64,000 bases of DNA, taken from contig NC_080420.1 of NCBI RefSeq assembly GCF_029873635.1, positions 53,397,457 to 53,461,456 on the forward strand. Reading direction: 5' to 3'. This document shows positions 10,155 to 21,893 of this stretch, one piece after another. The stretch is from Malania oleifera (lineage: Eukaryota > Streptophyta > Magnoliopsida > Santalales > Ximeniaceae). Both the position numbers and the translations under genes were made by a program. A model generated the notes under the pieces. That model saw only the letters and a list, made by a program, of their open reading frames with translations, had not been told where the DNA came from and searched no databases. How positions within the stretch are numbered: the stretch's first letter is position 1; the number at the start of each line of letters is the position of its first letter.

Positions 10155-11730
10155 TTGTGTATATTTGGTTTGCGTTCTCTGGACCCTGAGATAGTTCCTA
10201 TTGACCTCGATATTGATAAATCTTGTAGGTCCCTTAGGAAGCCAACCTCGAATTCCGAGTTTGCTAAGTTGTTTAAGCCAAAAGTCATGGCCGAACAAAA
10301 CCCACCAGTTCCGGTTGATCAAATCTTGGAACACCAAGTTCCCCACCTACCTGTGGTGGGAGGGAAACCTTTTCGGTCTCTTAGGGACTACTTTGTACCT
10401 AATGCATACACTTCACCATCTTGCATCCAGTTACCAGATGTTCAAGATGCGCAATTCAAGATAAAGACTTCTATCATCTCGATGCTACCCACTTTTTATA
10501 GGAACTCCACTAAAAATCCTTACCAGAGTCTGGATTAATTCTTGGAAATTTACTCCACCATTTGTATACCTAATTTTAGTGATGATGCCCTCCATCTTAG
10601 GCTTTTTCCATTTTCTCTTAAGGATAAGGCCAAATATTGGTTGATGTCCTTAGAGCTGAACTCGGTGGCCAACTGGGTCACCATGCAACATGAATTCCTA
10701 AAGAAGTACTTCCCAATTGGGAAGACGAACTAGATTCGGAGAGCCATTACGAGTTTTTCACAGATGGATGGGGAGCTTTTCTTTGAGACATGGGAGCATT
10801 TTAAGGACTTACTATGTCAATGCCCACATCATCAGGTCCCTAAGTGGCATCTGGTCCAAACCTTTTATAAAGCATTAGCCGAAAGATATAGGTCAATGGT
10901 GGATGCATCATGTGGGGGTACTTTCCTCACTAAACATGTGAATGAGGCTTGGGTTCTCTTTAAGAACCTCGTTGAAAACTCTTAACACCATGTTAAAGCT
11001 GCTCATAGGCCCTCCAACCTTTCTTCTTCCAGGCCTAAAGAAGCTTTCGAGCTGGTTGTAGGCCAAGACCTCGCTCCTACCCTGCACACCATAGCTTAAA
11101 AGCTTGATTGATTCTTGTCCCGAGGACAACAACTGCAATCCATGGCATGTGCAGAGGTGTGTGCCATTTGTGCTGATCCTTCTTACTTACGCTCTAATTT
11201 CTATTGAAGGGCAAAAACTCTGAGGTTTCAAGCCCAAATACCTTAACAAAACCCTAATGTTTCACCTCCTCGCCCATATCAAAATTTTCAAAATTCTCCC
11301 ACTTCTTCCCATAGACACTCACCGTTTCAACAATCATCTCCTCAACAACCTAAATATGATTCTTTTTAGGAGACGGTGTTGAAAACCTTATAGGGCATTG
11401 AAGCCGATCACCAAGTAAATCGGAAATTACTCCATTCTCACTCTCAATTTATAGCTAATATGGAAGTCACTATAGGGCAACTAACTATCTCATTGAGTAG
11501 GAGAGATGAAGATGAGTTGCCAAGTCAGCCTCAAGCAAAACCCAAGGGTCAATGCGGAGTAGAGTGTGAGATCACAGTAGAACCTTCATCGTACAAAGCA
11601 CATGCCCAGGCTATAACCACTCTTTAGAGTGGTAAGGAGATAAAAAACAAGGTTGGGGAGAAAATAAATAAAGAAAAGGGTAAAGAGAACAAGAGGGATG
11701 AGCCTGCAGAATAATTATGTGTCCCCCCTT
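10155..11730 (+). pseudogene. gag: Athila gag
   Basis: Translation in one main frame gives a typical Athila/Tat gag core: FRSLRDYFVPNAYTSP, then a segment with SMLPTFYRNSTKNPYQSLD, then LRLFPFSLKDKAKYWL, EFLKKYFPIGKTN and MVDASCGGTFL. These are the hallmarks of the retrotransposon gag domain (capsid). Stops interrupt at 10536 and 10731 and after LVENS at 10983. Downstream, to about 11730, a more divergent, lysine- and glutamate-rich stretch corresponds to the gag-to-protease linker and ends in frameshifts. There is no clear CCHC knuckle. The product would be the capsid protein that packages element RNA in the cytoplasm. Broken beyond function. Confidence 0.85.
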
Positions 11731-11759
11731 TTCCTAATTCGGTAAGGGACACCGAGACA

Positions 11760-12657
11760 CCTACCCTTCCAAGGCATGAAACACTTCCCCATCATATTCC
11801 TACAGTTCCTTACCTTGCAGCTCTCCAAGCACCCTTTAAATCTAAAAAGGAGACCACTATTGAGTCCATCATGGACACATTTAGACAAGTCTTGTCAACA
11901 TCCCTCTCCTAGATGCCGTCAAGCAAATACCTATATATGCCAAATTCCTCAAGGACTTGTGTATGCAGAAGTGAAAATCAAGGGTGCATATGAACGAACA
12001 AGTATGGCTAGCTGAGCATGTGAGCTCAATAGTACTTGGTCACCTTCCTCCTAAACTGAAAGACCTTGGTACCCCAACTATCTCTTGTATAATTGGTAGT
12101 TACATAATTGATAGGGCTCTTTTGGATTTAAAGGCGAGTGTGAACCTCCTTCCATACTCGGTCTTTAAGCAATTCAATTTAGGAGACTTGAAACCCACCC
12201 CGGTCATGTTATGCTTTGCTGACCGCTCAGTAAAGAAACCCCGGGGTGTGACAGAGGATGTCTTGGTCAAGGTCACAGATTTCTACTGTCTTGTGACTTT
12301 GTGGTCTTAGATATGAAACCTATTGGCCCGACTAAAAACCATACCCTTGTCTTGCTGGGTCGATCATTCTTAGCCACGACTAATGCCTACATCCAATGTA
12401 GGTAAAAAATTATGGATGTATCCTTTGGAAACATGCAGCTCCAGCTAAACATTTTCCATGCATCCAAACATCTACCCGATGATGTCAAAGCTGTGGACAT
12501 TGATATGATTGACGAATGTGTTGAGAAAGACACTCCCTAAATTTTGAGAGATCCTTTAGAGGACATGCTTCAGCCTAAAAGGCCCTTTACATCTGACTTG
12601 AAAGACCCGTATGAACAAATTTTTGCAATCCATTATTCAGCCACCAGCTTAAAGGGA
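11760..12657 (+). pseudogene. Athila protease region
   Basis: The segment before 11984 has VPYLAALQAPFKSKK in one frame and continues into the open frame 11984-12310. That frame contains LPPKLKDLGTPTISCIIG, then LLDLKASVNLLPYSVFKQF and FADRSVKKPRGVTEDVLV, the retropepsin domain of Athila elements. The active-site triplet position reads D-L-K rather than the usual D-x-G, which would disable an aspartic protease. After a frameshift near 12310 the match goes on (LLGRSFLATTNAYIQC, SFGNMQLQLNIFH) to about 12657. In a live element this enzyme cleaves the Gag-Pol polyprotein. Confidence 0.8.
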
Positions 12658-12966
12658 TAACTTTGGGTAAGTGAGACATGGTTCAATGAAGACATGGAAT
12701 AAGAAAACCCTCTTTCTAAACCAGGGTGAGTTCGGCATGTACTCTACCTGAGTCTGACTGAAGACGATAAACTTAGCACTCTTGGGAGGCAACCCAAGTA
12801 TTTTATTTTCTTTTGGAGTTCTTATGGTGTACATAGTAGTGGAAATAAGTTCTAGAGTCTTTAGAGTAAGTGTAGAACAGGGGGGGGGGTGCAATTAGAG
12901 AATCGACCAGCCCACTGTAGTGCGACTTGGTTAATTCATTGCAATTCGTTACACTTGTAAGATATC
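12658..12966 (+). pseudogene. Scrap from the end of Athila pol; RT to integrase missing
   Basis: Right after the protease region the sequence gives DDKLSTLGRQPKYFIFF around 12764-12813, which resembles the tail after integrase in Athila elements. No RT, RNase H or integrase motif is found between. A deletion of about 3 kb, joining protease to the end of pol, is inferred. A run of nine G lies at about 12881-12889. The region ends at the TSD (12967-12971) of Sirevirus-1. Confidence 0.55.
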
Positions 12967-12971
12967 GAGAG

Positions 12972-14921
12972 TGTTGGGCTAACATGACTTACTAATCTTG
13001 TTTTGATGATAACAAATTAAGGGTAATTTAACATGTTTTGTTGAAAGCGATGATACTTCAAGAATTAGGTTTTTAAATCTCAAGTTTGAGTAAACATGTC
13101 ATTGTAAGACTACAAAAAGGGAATAAAATCTTAAAGGACATAAAAGCATGTATTTCGAAGATAACTTGATGAAATCTTAGAGAATTGAAGAAGCTTAAAG
13201 AATTGAAGCTTAGAGGCAAGATGAACTAAGCAAATGACAAGCATGAAGACTCTAAGCTTAGAATAGATTTAAATCTTAAGAGAGTGTCTATGTAAGTACT
13301 TCATTCAAATGATAATATGATTAAATTTGAAACTTATTAGGAAACTCATTGACTTAGAGACCATGTTTTGAAAAACCTCAGAAAATATTTTTCAAAAGTC
13401 TTAAATTACATTGGGGAAAGCAAACGAGCAAAAGGTTTTTGGAAACAAAAATGAAAATTCATATTTTGGTCTGTCCAGGAGCTTGACAAAGGTGACCCAG
13501 GCGAATGACATGAGTATAGACTGATTTTGAGAGAACCCGAGAGGACCCAGGAGACTAACTCGCAATGACCCAGCCGACTGACTCCTTGTTGCCTTTGAAA
13601 TTCTTAGTGTTTTAATTGATCCAGGCGACTGACTGTTCGATATTTCAAATTTTAAAAAATAATAGGAAGTTTCCAAATTTAAGTTTTTAAATTCTAAATG
13701 TTATGAAAACTTGGGAAACACTTCAAGTCACTTGGGGAACACAAAATACTTTTGTTTAAACATCTATAGATACCCCCCAAGGCTAAGGATTCAAGATACC
13801 AAGAAAATACATAGCAATCAAAGCTCTCTTGCTCTCAAAACTCTCAAAGCTCTCTTTCTCTCAAACTCTCTGAAGTTCCTTACTGAGTTTTGTTGTGAAA
13901 CTCTTTCACAATTCTAAGCATATTTTGAATTCTTTCCATCAAGAAATAAAGCTCGTAGTGATATACTTCTAAGGCTTCAAATTCTTTCAATTATTATTTT
14001 GAATTGAAGTATATTGTAGTGCTTTATTGTTGTACTAATCAGCTCTTGTTGAGAGTGTCTTTGTACACCAAATTTGCTCTTGTTTTTTTGTAGACGGTTC
14101 AGGTCTTTGAATCGTTGTTAGACCAAGCGTGGGGTATAGTTTGGAGAGGCGAACTCTAGCCTATTGAAGAAGAGATTGTAAGATTGCTCCTACTAGTAAA
14201 GGAGTAGCATAGTGGAATCCTTAGGTGTTTTGCTTAAGGCGAGGACGTAGGCGGGTATAGCCGAACCTCGTAAAAACTTTGTCTCACTCTCTTCCCTACT
14301 CTCTTTTATTTTTCCGCTTATATAAACTGCATGGTTGAATTTTAATTTTCTACTCATATAGACTACGTGGATTAGATATTAAATAAACTGAAAAATTAAT
14401 TTGACTTTTGGATTGTTGAAACCAAAAAGGGAGTACGTTGGTTGATCAATTCTTATTGTGGAAACTGTAAGGGAGTACGTTGATTGGTTAACACCCAAGA
14501 CTCATTAATTGAAAGTTTACTTAACTTATGAGTTTTTAGAAAAGTGTTGGAAATTTACATTATGCTTCATATTGAGAAATCAAGTTCACTAATATAGGGC
14601 TTTTATCAGCTACATACTTAGACTCTACTTTGAGACTCAATTGCTGAATCTTGGAAGCATTTTTGGAACCATTCCTTATTGTGAATCTTGTTTTGGTTAT
14701 CTTGGTTGGATTGGATTAAATTGCTGAAAGGAATATTAAAATTGGTATATTCATTCATAAAGGCTTTAACTAAATTAATTTTTCGCTGAACTTGTGACCG
14801 TAAATTAACTTTGCATGTGTGTTTGCTGAAACTAAAAGGAGTTAAGAAAGAATTAATTAAAGAGGGTATAAAGAAATTTTAAAATCCTAATTCACCCTCT
14901 TAGGAATACACCTTCTTTTCA
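12972..14921 (+). repeat. 5' LTR of Sirevirus-1
   Basis: It begins TGTTGGGCTAACATG and ends CCTTCTTTTCA, after the lineage-typical AATTCACCCTCTTAGG. Its palindromic words (CCAGGCGACTGACT type) lie at about 13460-13635, upstream of a degenerate TATA box near 13765 (CATCTATAGATACC). The GACGTAGGC hairpin lies at 14240-14270. It pairs over its whole length with 21894-23826. Confidence 0.92.
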
Positions 14922-14923
14922 AT

Positions 14924-14935
14924 TGGTATCAGAGT
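14924..14935 (+). other. Primer-binding site of Sirevirus-1 (initiator tRNA-Met)
   Basis: TGGTATCAGAGT begins three bases after the LTR end. It is complementary to the 3' end of initiator tRNA-Met, the usual primer for plant copia elements. The last base of the usual 12-mer, C, is T here. Confidence 0.9.
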
Positions 14936-14978
14936 GGAGTAATAGCAAATCTTAATAAGAAGCTATATAAAGATCTTT

Positions 14979-16721
14979 ATGGCACACCTAGGTGTATCCC
15001 CTTTTGCTAAGGGTCAATCCTCAACTTTCTATGGTGTAAACTACACGTTTTGGAAATAAATAATGAGAATCTATCTACAAACCGTGGATTGGAAGACATA
15101 GAAAGTTGTCACACCCGGTGACCACATCCCCACTAAATTAGTTGATGGCAAAGAAGTACCTAAGGAAGAAAAAGATAGGCTGATAATGATTTTAAGATGC
15201 TGCAAGTTAATTCAAGTGCCATGAATGCACTATATTGTGCCTTAGATGTAAATGAGTTTAATAGGGTCATGGCATGTAAGTTAGTCAGAGAAATTTGAGA
15301 TAAGTTAGAGGTAACCTATGAAGGACAGGTCGATGTTAGAGATAGTAGAATTGACATGCTCACAAGAGAGTATGAGGCCTTTAGGGTGAACTCGTAAGAA
15401 ACAATCACTAGCATGTATACTAGGTTTACCCACATAATAGACTCCTTAAATGCTTTAGGGAAAAATTACTCATCATACAAAATGATTAGAAAAATCCTTA
15501 CAGGACTTCCTCTAATATGGGAACCTAAGGCCATAGCAATCACGGAAGCAAGAAACTTGATGAGTTAATTGGATCCCTTCTCATGTATGAGATGACAATA
15601 AATGAAAGAAATTTGAAGAATAATAATAAAAATAAGAAATCAATAGCCCTTAAGGTTGCCAAAGAAAGCTCTAGTGATGAAGACAAAGATAATGAATTAG
15701 ATGATGAAGAACTAGCCTTCATTACTAAAAGACTTGGAAAGTTTTTTAGAAAGAATAGGAAGTTCTCTCAGAAGTTTAAAGGACAAAAAACTGACAAAGG
15801 AAAAATAAACAAAAAAGGAAACTAAAAGTTAACCTCCTACGTGTTATAACTACAAAAAGGTTGGACACATTAAACCTGATTGTCCACAGTCGAAGAAAGA
15901 CAAGAAAAAGAAAAAGAAGGCAATGAAGGCTACATGGGATGATACAAGCTCAAGAGAATTGGAGAATTATTCAAGTGAACAAGAAGTTGCCAACATGTGC
16001 TTCATGGTTCACAATGACGAGGTAAACTCCTACTATAGTTCATTGAAAGAATCTAGTGAAGAGTTATGTAATGATTCATGTGATAGTATGCTTACATACA
16101 AAGAAATACAGGCTGAATTATTTGTCTTGCACAATAGGTTCATTAAAGTATTTAAATAGAATATAGCTTTAAAAGAACAAAATGAAAGTCTGAAAAATCA
16201 GCTAGAATCTTCTAAATCATCTGAAAAAGAAAAGGACTCTCATATTGATGATCTCATGAAAAAAAATAAATAACATGTCTCATGATTTGGTTAAACTATA
16301 AATAAATGGTGAAAGCAAGAAAGACTTAGAAATAAGTGACCTTAAAAGTAAAATTGAAGATAAAGACAAGATCATTTACAATTTTACTAGAGGAAAAGAG
16401 AATTTTGAAAAGATGATTGGACAACAAAGGACGATTTGTCATAAAGAAAGAATTAGATACAATGGAATTGAAAACAAAAAGAAGAAGAACCTATTCATGT
16501 GATATTTTGTAAAAGAAGAAAAATACTATGCTAGTGCATCTTCTACAAATATTCATAAATACACTACTTGCTTCTTGTGTAGGAATAAGGGACACATAAA
16601 GTTTAATTGTCCACTCAAAAAGAAATATGTCAAAATAAAAAATGAATGGAAAATAAACACTGAAAACATATATGACTTAAAAAGAATTAAGAAGGTTTGG
16701 GTTCCGAAAGTAACACCGTGA
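14979..16721 (+). pseudogene. gag: Sirevirus-1 gag with long coiled coil and two zinc knuckles
   Basis: The ATG at 14979 starts MAHLGVSPFAKGQSS, aligned with the gag start of Sirevirus-3 (MANLGVTPFGEGQSS). Stops appear within 30 codons, and frameshifts follow near 15180 and 15560. Recognisable parts are the copia gag core (MYTRFTHIIDSLNALGK, GLPLIWEPKA), an acidic Ser/Glu/Asp stretch around 15660-15720 and a first knuckle near 15838. That knuckle reads CYNYKKVGHIKPDC, having lost its second cysteine. A coiled-coil region follows (about 16160-16400), then an intact second knuckle CFLCRNKGHIKFNC near 16565 and the end KKVWVPKV. Gag would package element RNA and form the particle. Long gag with a coiled coil between two knuckles fits Sirevirus. 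Confidence 0.85.
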
Positions 16722-16724
16722 ATC

Positions 16725-19700
16725 CTTCCTTGTAGGTATGCTTTAGGACCACTACATCAAATGAAAAATGGAGGGTATGTCACCTGGTCAAGACACATGA
16801 CCAAGGATAGAACAAAGTTCACCACCCTAGTTAAAAAAGATGGAGGGTATGTCACCTTTGGCGACAATGCTAAAGGTAAAATCATTGAGATTGGTAAAAT
16901 AGGTAAAGAAGCTTCCCTCACCATTGATGATGTTTTGCTAGTGGATGGGTTAAAGCATAATCTTTTAAGCATAAGTCAACTTAGTGATAAAGTGTTTGAC
17001 ATAGTCTTTAAGCAAGATAAGTGCATAGTTCAAAATCTAAGAAAACATGAAGTTCTATTTACATCTTACAGAGTAAATAATGTATATTGTATAAACCTTG
17101 AAAATCTAATCTCTCAAGAAGTAACATGCTTGGCTACCATGAATGAAGCCAGTTGGCTTTGGCATAGAAGACTAGGACATGCAAGCATGGAATTATTGTC
17201 AAACTTATCTAGAAAGAAGTTAGTCAAAGGTTTACCAAGCACAAAATTCATAAAAGACAAAATTTCTTATGCTTGCCAACTCGGGAAGCAAATTAAGACA
17301 AGCTTTAAAAAGAAGAAACACATTTCTACTAGTAGACCCTTAGAACTTATTCATTTAGATGGTCCTACTAGAACTCAAAGTATATGAGGAAAGTAATATG
17401 CTTTTGTCATAGTTGATGACTACTCCAGGTTTACATGGGTACTCTTTTTGGCTTCCAAGAATGAAGCTTGTAATATGTTAATAAATTTGTGCAAGAAACT
17501 TCAAAATGAAAAAGGATATAGTGTTTCAAATATTAGGAGTGATCAAGGAAGATAATTCAACAACAAAGAAGTTGAAAAATTTTGTAATGAACATGGAATA
17601 TGTCATAATTTTTTAGTACCTAGAACTCCGCAACAAAATGGAGTTGTTAAAAGAAAGAATAGAACTCTTCAAAGAAATGGCAATAACATTGCTCAATAAA
17701 CATAAGCTACCTAAGTACTTTTGGGCTAAAGCGGTAAATACTGCATGCTATGTAATAAATAGAGTATCAATAAGATCAAATTTAAATAAAACTCCCTATG
17801 AACTATGGAAAGGTAGAAGGCCTAACAAATCTTACTTTCATATATTTGGATGCAAATGTTTTGTGTTAAATGAAAAAGATGATTTAGGTAAATTTGATGC
17901 AAAAGCCGATGAAGGAATATTCTTAGGATATGCGTTGAAAAGTAAAGCTTTTAGAATCTATAATAAGAGAACTCTTACCATTGTGGAATCAATTCATGTA
18001 ACACTTGATGAGAAAAATCCATTTAATAAAACAATAAATGTTGAAGAAGTTCAAACCACTCAAAAATCAGAAGACTTAGACCCTATAGAAGTAAAAGAAG
18101 AGAAAAATGAATTCACTTCAAATGATGATGTTATAGAAAATTCCGAGTTACCCAAAGAATGGAAATTTCTAAGAAATCATCCTAGATATCAAATCATAAG
18201 AGAACCGTCATGAGGTGTATCTACTCACTGAAAAGTCTATGTAATCATTATGCATTCTTATCTCAAGATGAACCTAAGAACGTTGAAGAAGCTTTAAATG
18301 ATGATTCATGGATAGTGGCTGTGCAAGAAGAATAAAATCAATTTGAAAGAAATAAAGTATGAAAATTAGTTCCTAAACCGGATGATCATTCAATTATTAG
18401 AACAAAGTGGGTATTTAGGAATAAAAAGGACGAAAATGGAATCGTGGTAAGAAATAAAGTTAGACTAGTGGCTCAAGGATATAACCAAAAAGAAGGAATA
18501 GACTATGACGAGACCTTTGATCCTGCAGCTAGAATGGAAGTTATAAGAATGCTATTAGCATATGCATCTCACAAAGAATTCAAACTTTATCAAATGGATG
18601 TGAAGAGTGCATTTATAAATGGTTTTATAAATTAAGAAGTATATGTAGCACAACCACTAGGCTTTTAGGATATTCAAAATCCTGATTATGTGTTTAAATT
18701 AACTAAGGCCTTGTATGGTTTGAAACAAGCCCCTAGGGCTTGGTATGAAAGGTTAAGTTGATTCTTATTAGAAAAAAAGGATTTTCTAGAGGAAAGGTAG
18801 ATAGCAGATTATTTATTAAAACTAATAAGGAAGACATGCTAATTATCCAAATTTATATGGATGATATCATATTCGGTGCAACAAATAATGATTTATGTAA
18901 GGAATTTTCTAAGTGTATGCAAGAGGAATTTGAAATGAGCATGATGGGAGAATTAAACTACTTCCTCGGACTACAAATTAAACAAGCCAAGAATGGAACT
19001 TTTATAAATCAATCCAAATATATAAAAGACATGCTTAAGAAATTTGACATGGAAAGTAGCAAGCCCATAGGAACTCCCATAAGCACCTCCATAAGCCTTG
19101 ATAAATATGAAATAGGAAAACCAATAGATATGAAATACTATCAAGGCATGATAGGAAGTTTGTTGTATTTAATGACTAGTAGACCGGATATAATGTTTAG
19201 CGTATGCATGTGTGCCCAGTTTCAATCAGCTCCTAAGGAATCTCATCAAATAGTCATCAAAAGGATTTTAAGATATTTGATAGGTATAATTGATTTAGGA
19301 CCGTGGTACCCTAAGGACACCAATTTTGAAATGATTAGTTACTCAGATGCAGACTATGCAGGTTGTAAAATTGATATAAAAAGTACAAGTGGGACTTGTC
19401 ACTTTCTAGGACGGTCTCTTGTCTCTTGGTTTTCCAAGAAACAAAATTCTGTAGCCTTATCCACCGCTGAAGCTGAGTATGTGGTAGTAGGTAGTTGTTG
19501 TGCATAAACTCTCTACATGAAACAACAATTAGAAGACTTTAATTTAGAGTATTCAGCCATACCAATAAAATGTGATAATACAAGTGCTATAAACATTTCT
19601 AAAAATCCAATATCACACTCAAGAACTAAGCAATTTGACATAGGACATCATTTTCTAAGAGATCACATGCAAAAAGAGGATGTACTACTTAAATTCATAA

Positions 19701-19867
19701 GTACAAATGACCAATGGGTGGACATTTTCACAAAACCTCTTCCAGAAGAAAGGTTTATATCAATTAGAAGAAAACTTGGTCTAATACACAATAGGGAAGT
19801 GGTTTGGAAAGAATACAAGAAGAGAAAAGAAGAAAAAATGAATTTTTTTGGGAAGTCAGGCGATTGA
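16725..19867 (+). pseudogene. pol: Sirevirus-1 pol: protease remnant, integrase, RT, RNase H
   Basis: Copia order. At 16761 the protease keeps SRHMTKDRTKFTTL, but its active-site Asp segment is missing, replaced by GGYVTW. Integrase has HRRLGHASMELL with one cysteine of the zinc site changed to Tyr, the catalytic region HLDGPT with residues lost, RSDQGR, and PQQNGVVKRKNRTL where the usual third acidic residue is Lys. RT begins near 18400 (KWVFRNKKDENGIVVRNK) and has [48 protein letters not shown] and the catalytic box YMDDIIFG. RNase H has SYSDADYAG and STAEAEYV and ends near KCDNTSAINISKNP and DIFTKPL. At least eight stops or frameshifts break it. Confidence 0.92.
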
Positions 19868-20030
19868 GTTCTGAGACCTAGTCAACTGACAAGTCACTAA
19901 CTTGTAGAAATTAAACTTCTTTGTTAGTCAGGTGACTGACTTTTTAGATCCAGTCGACTGGATCATCAGGGCTTTATAAATTCTAAGCGTGAAACCCTAA
20001 ATTCTTTCTTTCTAGTCAACTGGACTTTGC
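19857..20030 (+). promoter_or_regulatory. Internal palindrome and TATA module upstream of the extra ORF
   Basis: Between pol and the post-pol ORF lie several copies of the same word family found in this element's LTR U3: GTCAGGCGATTGAG, TAGTCAACTGAC, GTCAGGTGACTGAC, TAGTCAACTGG. Among them is an 18-bp perfect palindrome, GATCCAGTCGACTGGATC, at 19947-19964. A TATA-like CTTTATAAAT follows at 19972-19981. The extra ORF starts at 20165. The layout copies that of the LTR promoter: array, TATA, leader. Promoter function is inference. Confidence 0.5.
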
Positions 20031-20164
20031 TCTTCCACTCACCCGAACTCTTTTTCTTCCATCTCCCTTGCTTCTAAACCCAAAATCTTGCATTCAAAGA
20101 AGTGGAAATCATCTTCCCACATCTTCCCCTTCATATTTCTAGGGTTTCTATCACTTTCATCAAA

Positions 20165-21352
20165 ATGCCACGAACCAAACGAGCAGTGAATTGGGGTTCT
20201 ACCTTCGGACAAGAAGAAGACAACCTTGATCAATGACTTGTTATTCCTCAAGCCAAACAAAGATAATGGATTCATCCTCGAGCAATTGATCCCATACTCG
20301 GTAAGATCATTGACACAACTTTCTTCACAGAAAATTTTCCAAATATTCTACCAATGTTTAGGAAAATTGGATGGAAAAATCCTTTTTTTTATCAAGCAAA
20401 GGGTTTATACCCAAATCTTGTTAAGATTTTCTATGCAAACATGGCTCAAAATGAAACAGTACTCACCACCGAAGTAAGAGGCCAAAAAATTTTTTTAACC
20501 CCTCAAACCTTGGCCCCCATTTTTTGTATTGACAAAGGTGATTTTAAGTGTCCTGCATTCTCACGTACTTGGATCATGGACCAAGGATTCACCCTCAAGG
20601 AATTTTTACTGTTAATTATGGTAAATGCACCAGATCAATTTAGGACTCCTCCTAAGTATACTCAGCTGAACCTTCAAGCACAGATACTTCAGAAAATCAT
20701 AACATACAATATCACACCCTAGGCCGGATCACACAATTGCATGTCATATGTGGACTGCTTGATCATGTGGTGCCTTTTGAAAGGAAAGAAACTTGACTTG
20801 TCTAGTTTGATTTTGAAATGGATGTGGACAAGGTTAGAAGCACGTTGAGTTACTCTTCCATATGGAGGCATCCTCAATATCTTGTTTTCTCATCTTAGTA
20901 TCATCGGTCCAAATGAGTTGTTCATAAAGAGAACTTGGTATGATCTTTTCAACTCCACAACTCTGAAATAGATGGGCTATGAGAAACATGAGCAGGGTTG
21001 GTTTCTGAGAGGGAGAAGACCACCTAGGCCAACTCCTAAGCAAGCTCTACCTCCTGAACAGTAGCCAGAACCTCAGATTGATGCTTTTTCATGGTTCATA
21101 CCATTTTATCACCAGTTTACTACTTTTAGTAGTTACAAACGCTTAGGACTTCAGTCTCTTAAGGAAAGTAATACCTCACGTCAATATAGTATTTCCTCAA
21201 TAGATCAAAGACTTAGCTTTTTGGAACAATAACATGCTAGTTCCTCACGTTATCCTAGTGATGATGCACCTGATTAGGAATCTGAGGAAGAGAAAGATGA
21301 AGAAGATGCTGAAAGTTCTGAAGATGATGATGCAGCTGCTACCGATGCTTGA
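20165..21352 (+). pseudogene. Post-pol ORF of Sirevirus-1 (env position)
   Basis: From the ATG at 20165 (MPRTKRAVNWGSTFGQEED) to the TGA at 21350 the distance is exactly 395 codons, and one frame carries the protein throughout, broken by a handful of in-frame stops (the first at codon 24). Recognisable blocks are FFTENFPNILPMFRKIGW, IFYANMAQNETVLTTEVRGQ, LNLQAQILQKIITYNITP, MSYVDCLIMWCLLKGKKLDL, a proline-rich PRPTPKQALPPEQ, and a very acidic tail (ESEEEKDEEDAESSEDDD). Similar ORFs sit after pol in other plant Sireviruses and in plant proteins annotated as putative plant transposon proteins; the function is unknown. I see no signal peptide or clear membrane segment, so calling it envelope is not supported. 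Confidence 0.75.
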
Positions 21353-21599
21353 TGCTTTTTTTTTCTATAATGTAATTCAGCGCTATATTAGTTTTGTTGT
21401 GCATCTCATTTTTATATTTATATATAATCAGTTTGTTTATGTTACATGTTGTATTTCAGTTTATTGTTTTTGGTATGTATCTCAGATTGCTTATGACACT
21501 ATGTACACCTATGATTCTATATGAATATCTTTTTGTGTATGAATTTGTGTCTACCTTGGACTTTGATTGCTATTTATTTCTCCCTTTTTAACTGATGTC
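21353..21599 (+). other. 3' untranslated spacer of Sirevirus-1
   Basis: T-rich sequence after the extra ORF. Short open frames here (rich in Phe, Ile and Tyr) are by-products of the composition. Nothing else recognised. Confidence 0.5.
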
Positions 21600-21893
21600 A
21601 AAAGGGGGAGAAGGATTGAGCAAAAATGAGCATAGAATTTGCAAAGTAAAATTGAGAAGGTTGATACAATTGAGAGTGATATGTGCTGATATATGATGAA
21701 ATCTTGATATATGAAATGAATATGATATGACATAAGATCTTGCAATATGAGCTTTCATAAAACAGAAGTTGATACTATTGAATGATTATTGTACTTTCAA
21801 AACATTGTTAAAAATATGCTTATTGTAAGGGGGAGCCTTGTTAAGGATCACTGACTTTTGCTCCCTATTTGTCATCATAAAAAAGGGGGAGAT
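21600..21893 (+). promoter_or_regulatory. Tandem polypurine tracts of Sirevirus-1
   Basis: Three purine tracts precede the 3' LTR: AAAAGGGGGAGAAGGA (21600-21615), AAGGGGGAG (21827-21835), and AAAAAAGGGGGAGA (21879-21892), next to the LTR. The last is the normal primer for plus-strand DNA synthesis. Multiple tracts upstream of the 3' LTR are a recognised Sirevirus trait. Confidence 0.8.

Noticed and set aside
20165..21352. Viral envelope gene in Sirevirus-1
   Set aside because: The position is that of env-like ORFs, but there is no signal peptide, membrane anchor or fusion-type segment. Called a post-pol ORF of unknown role.
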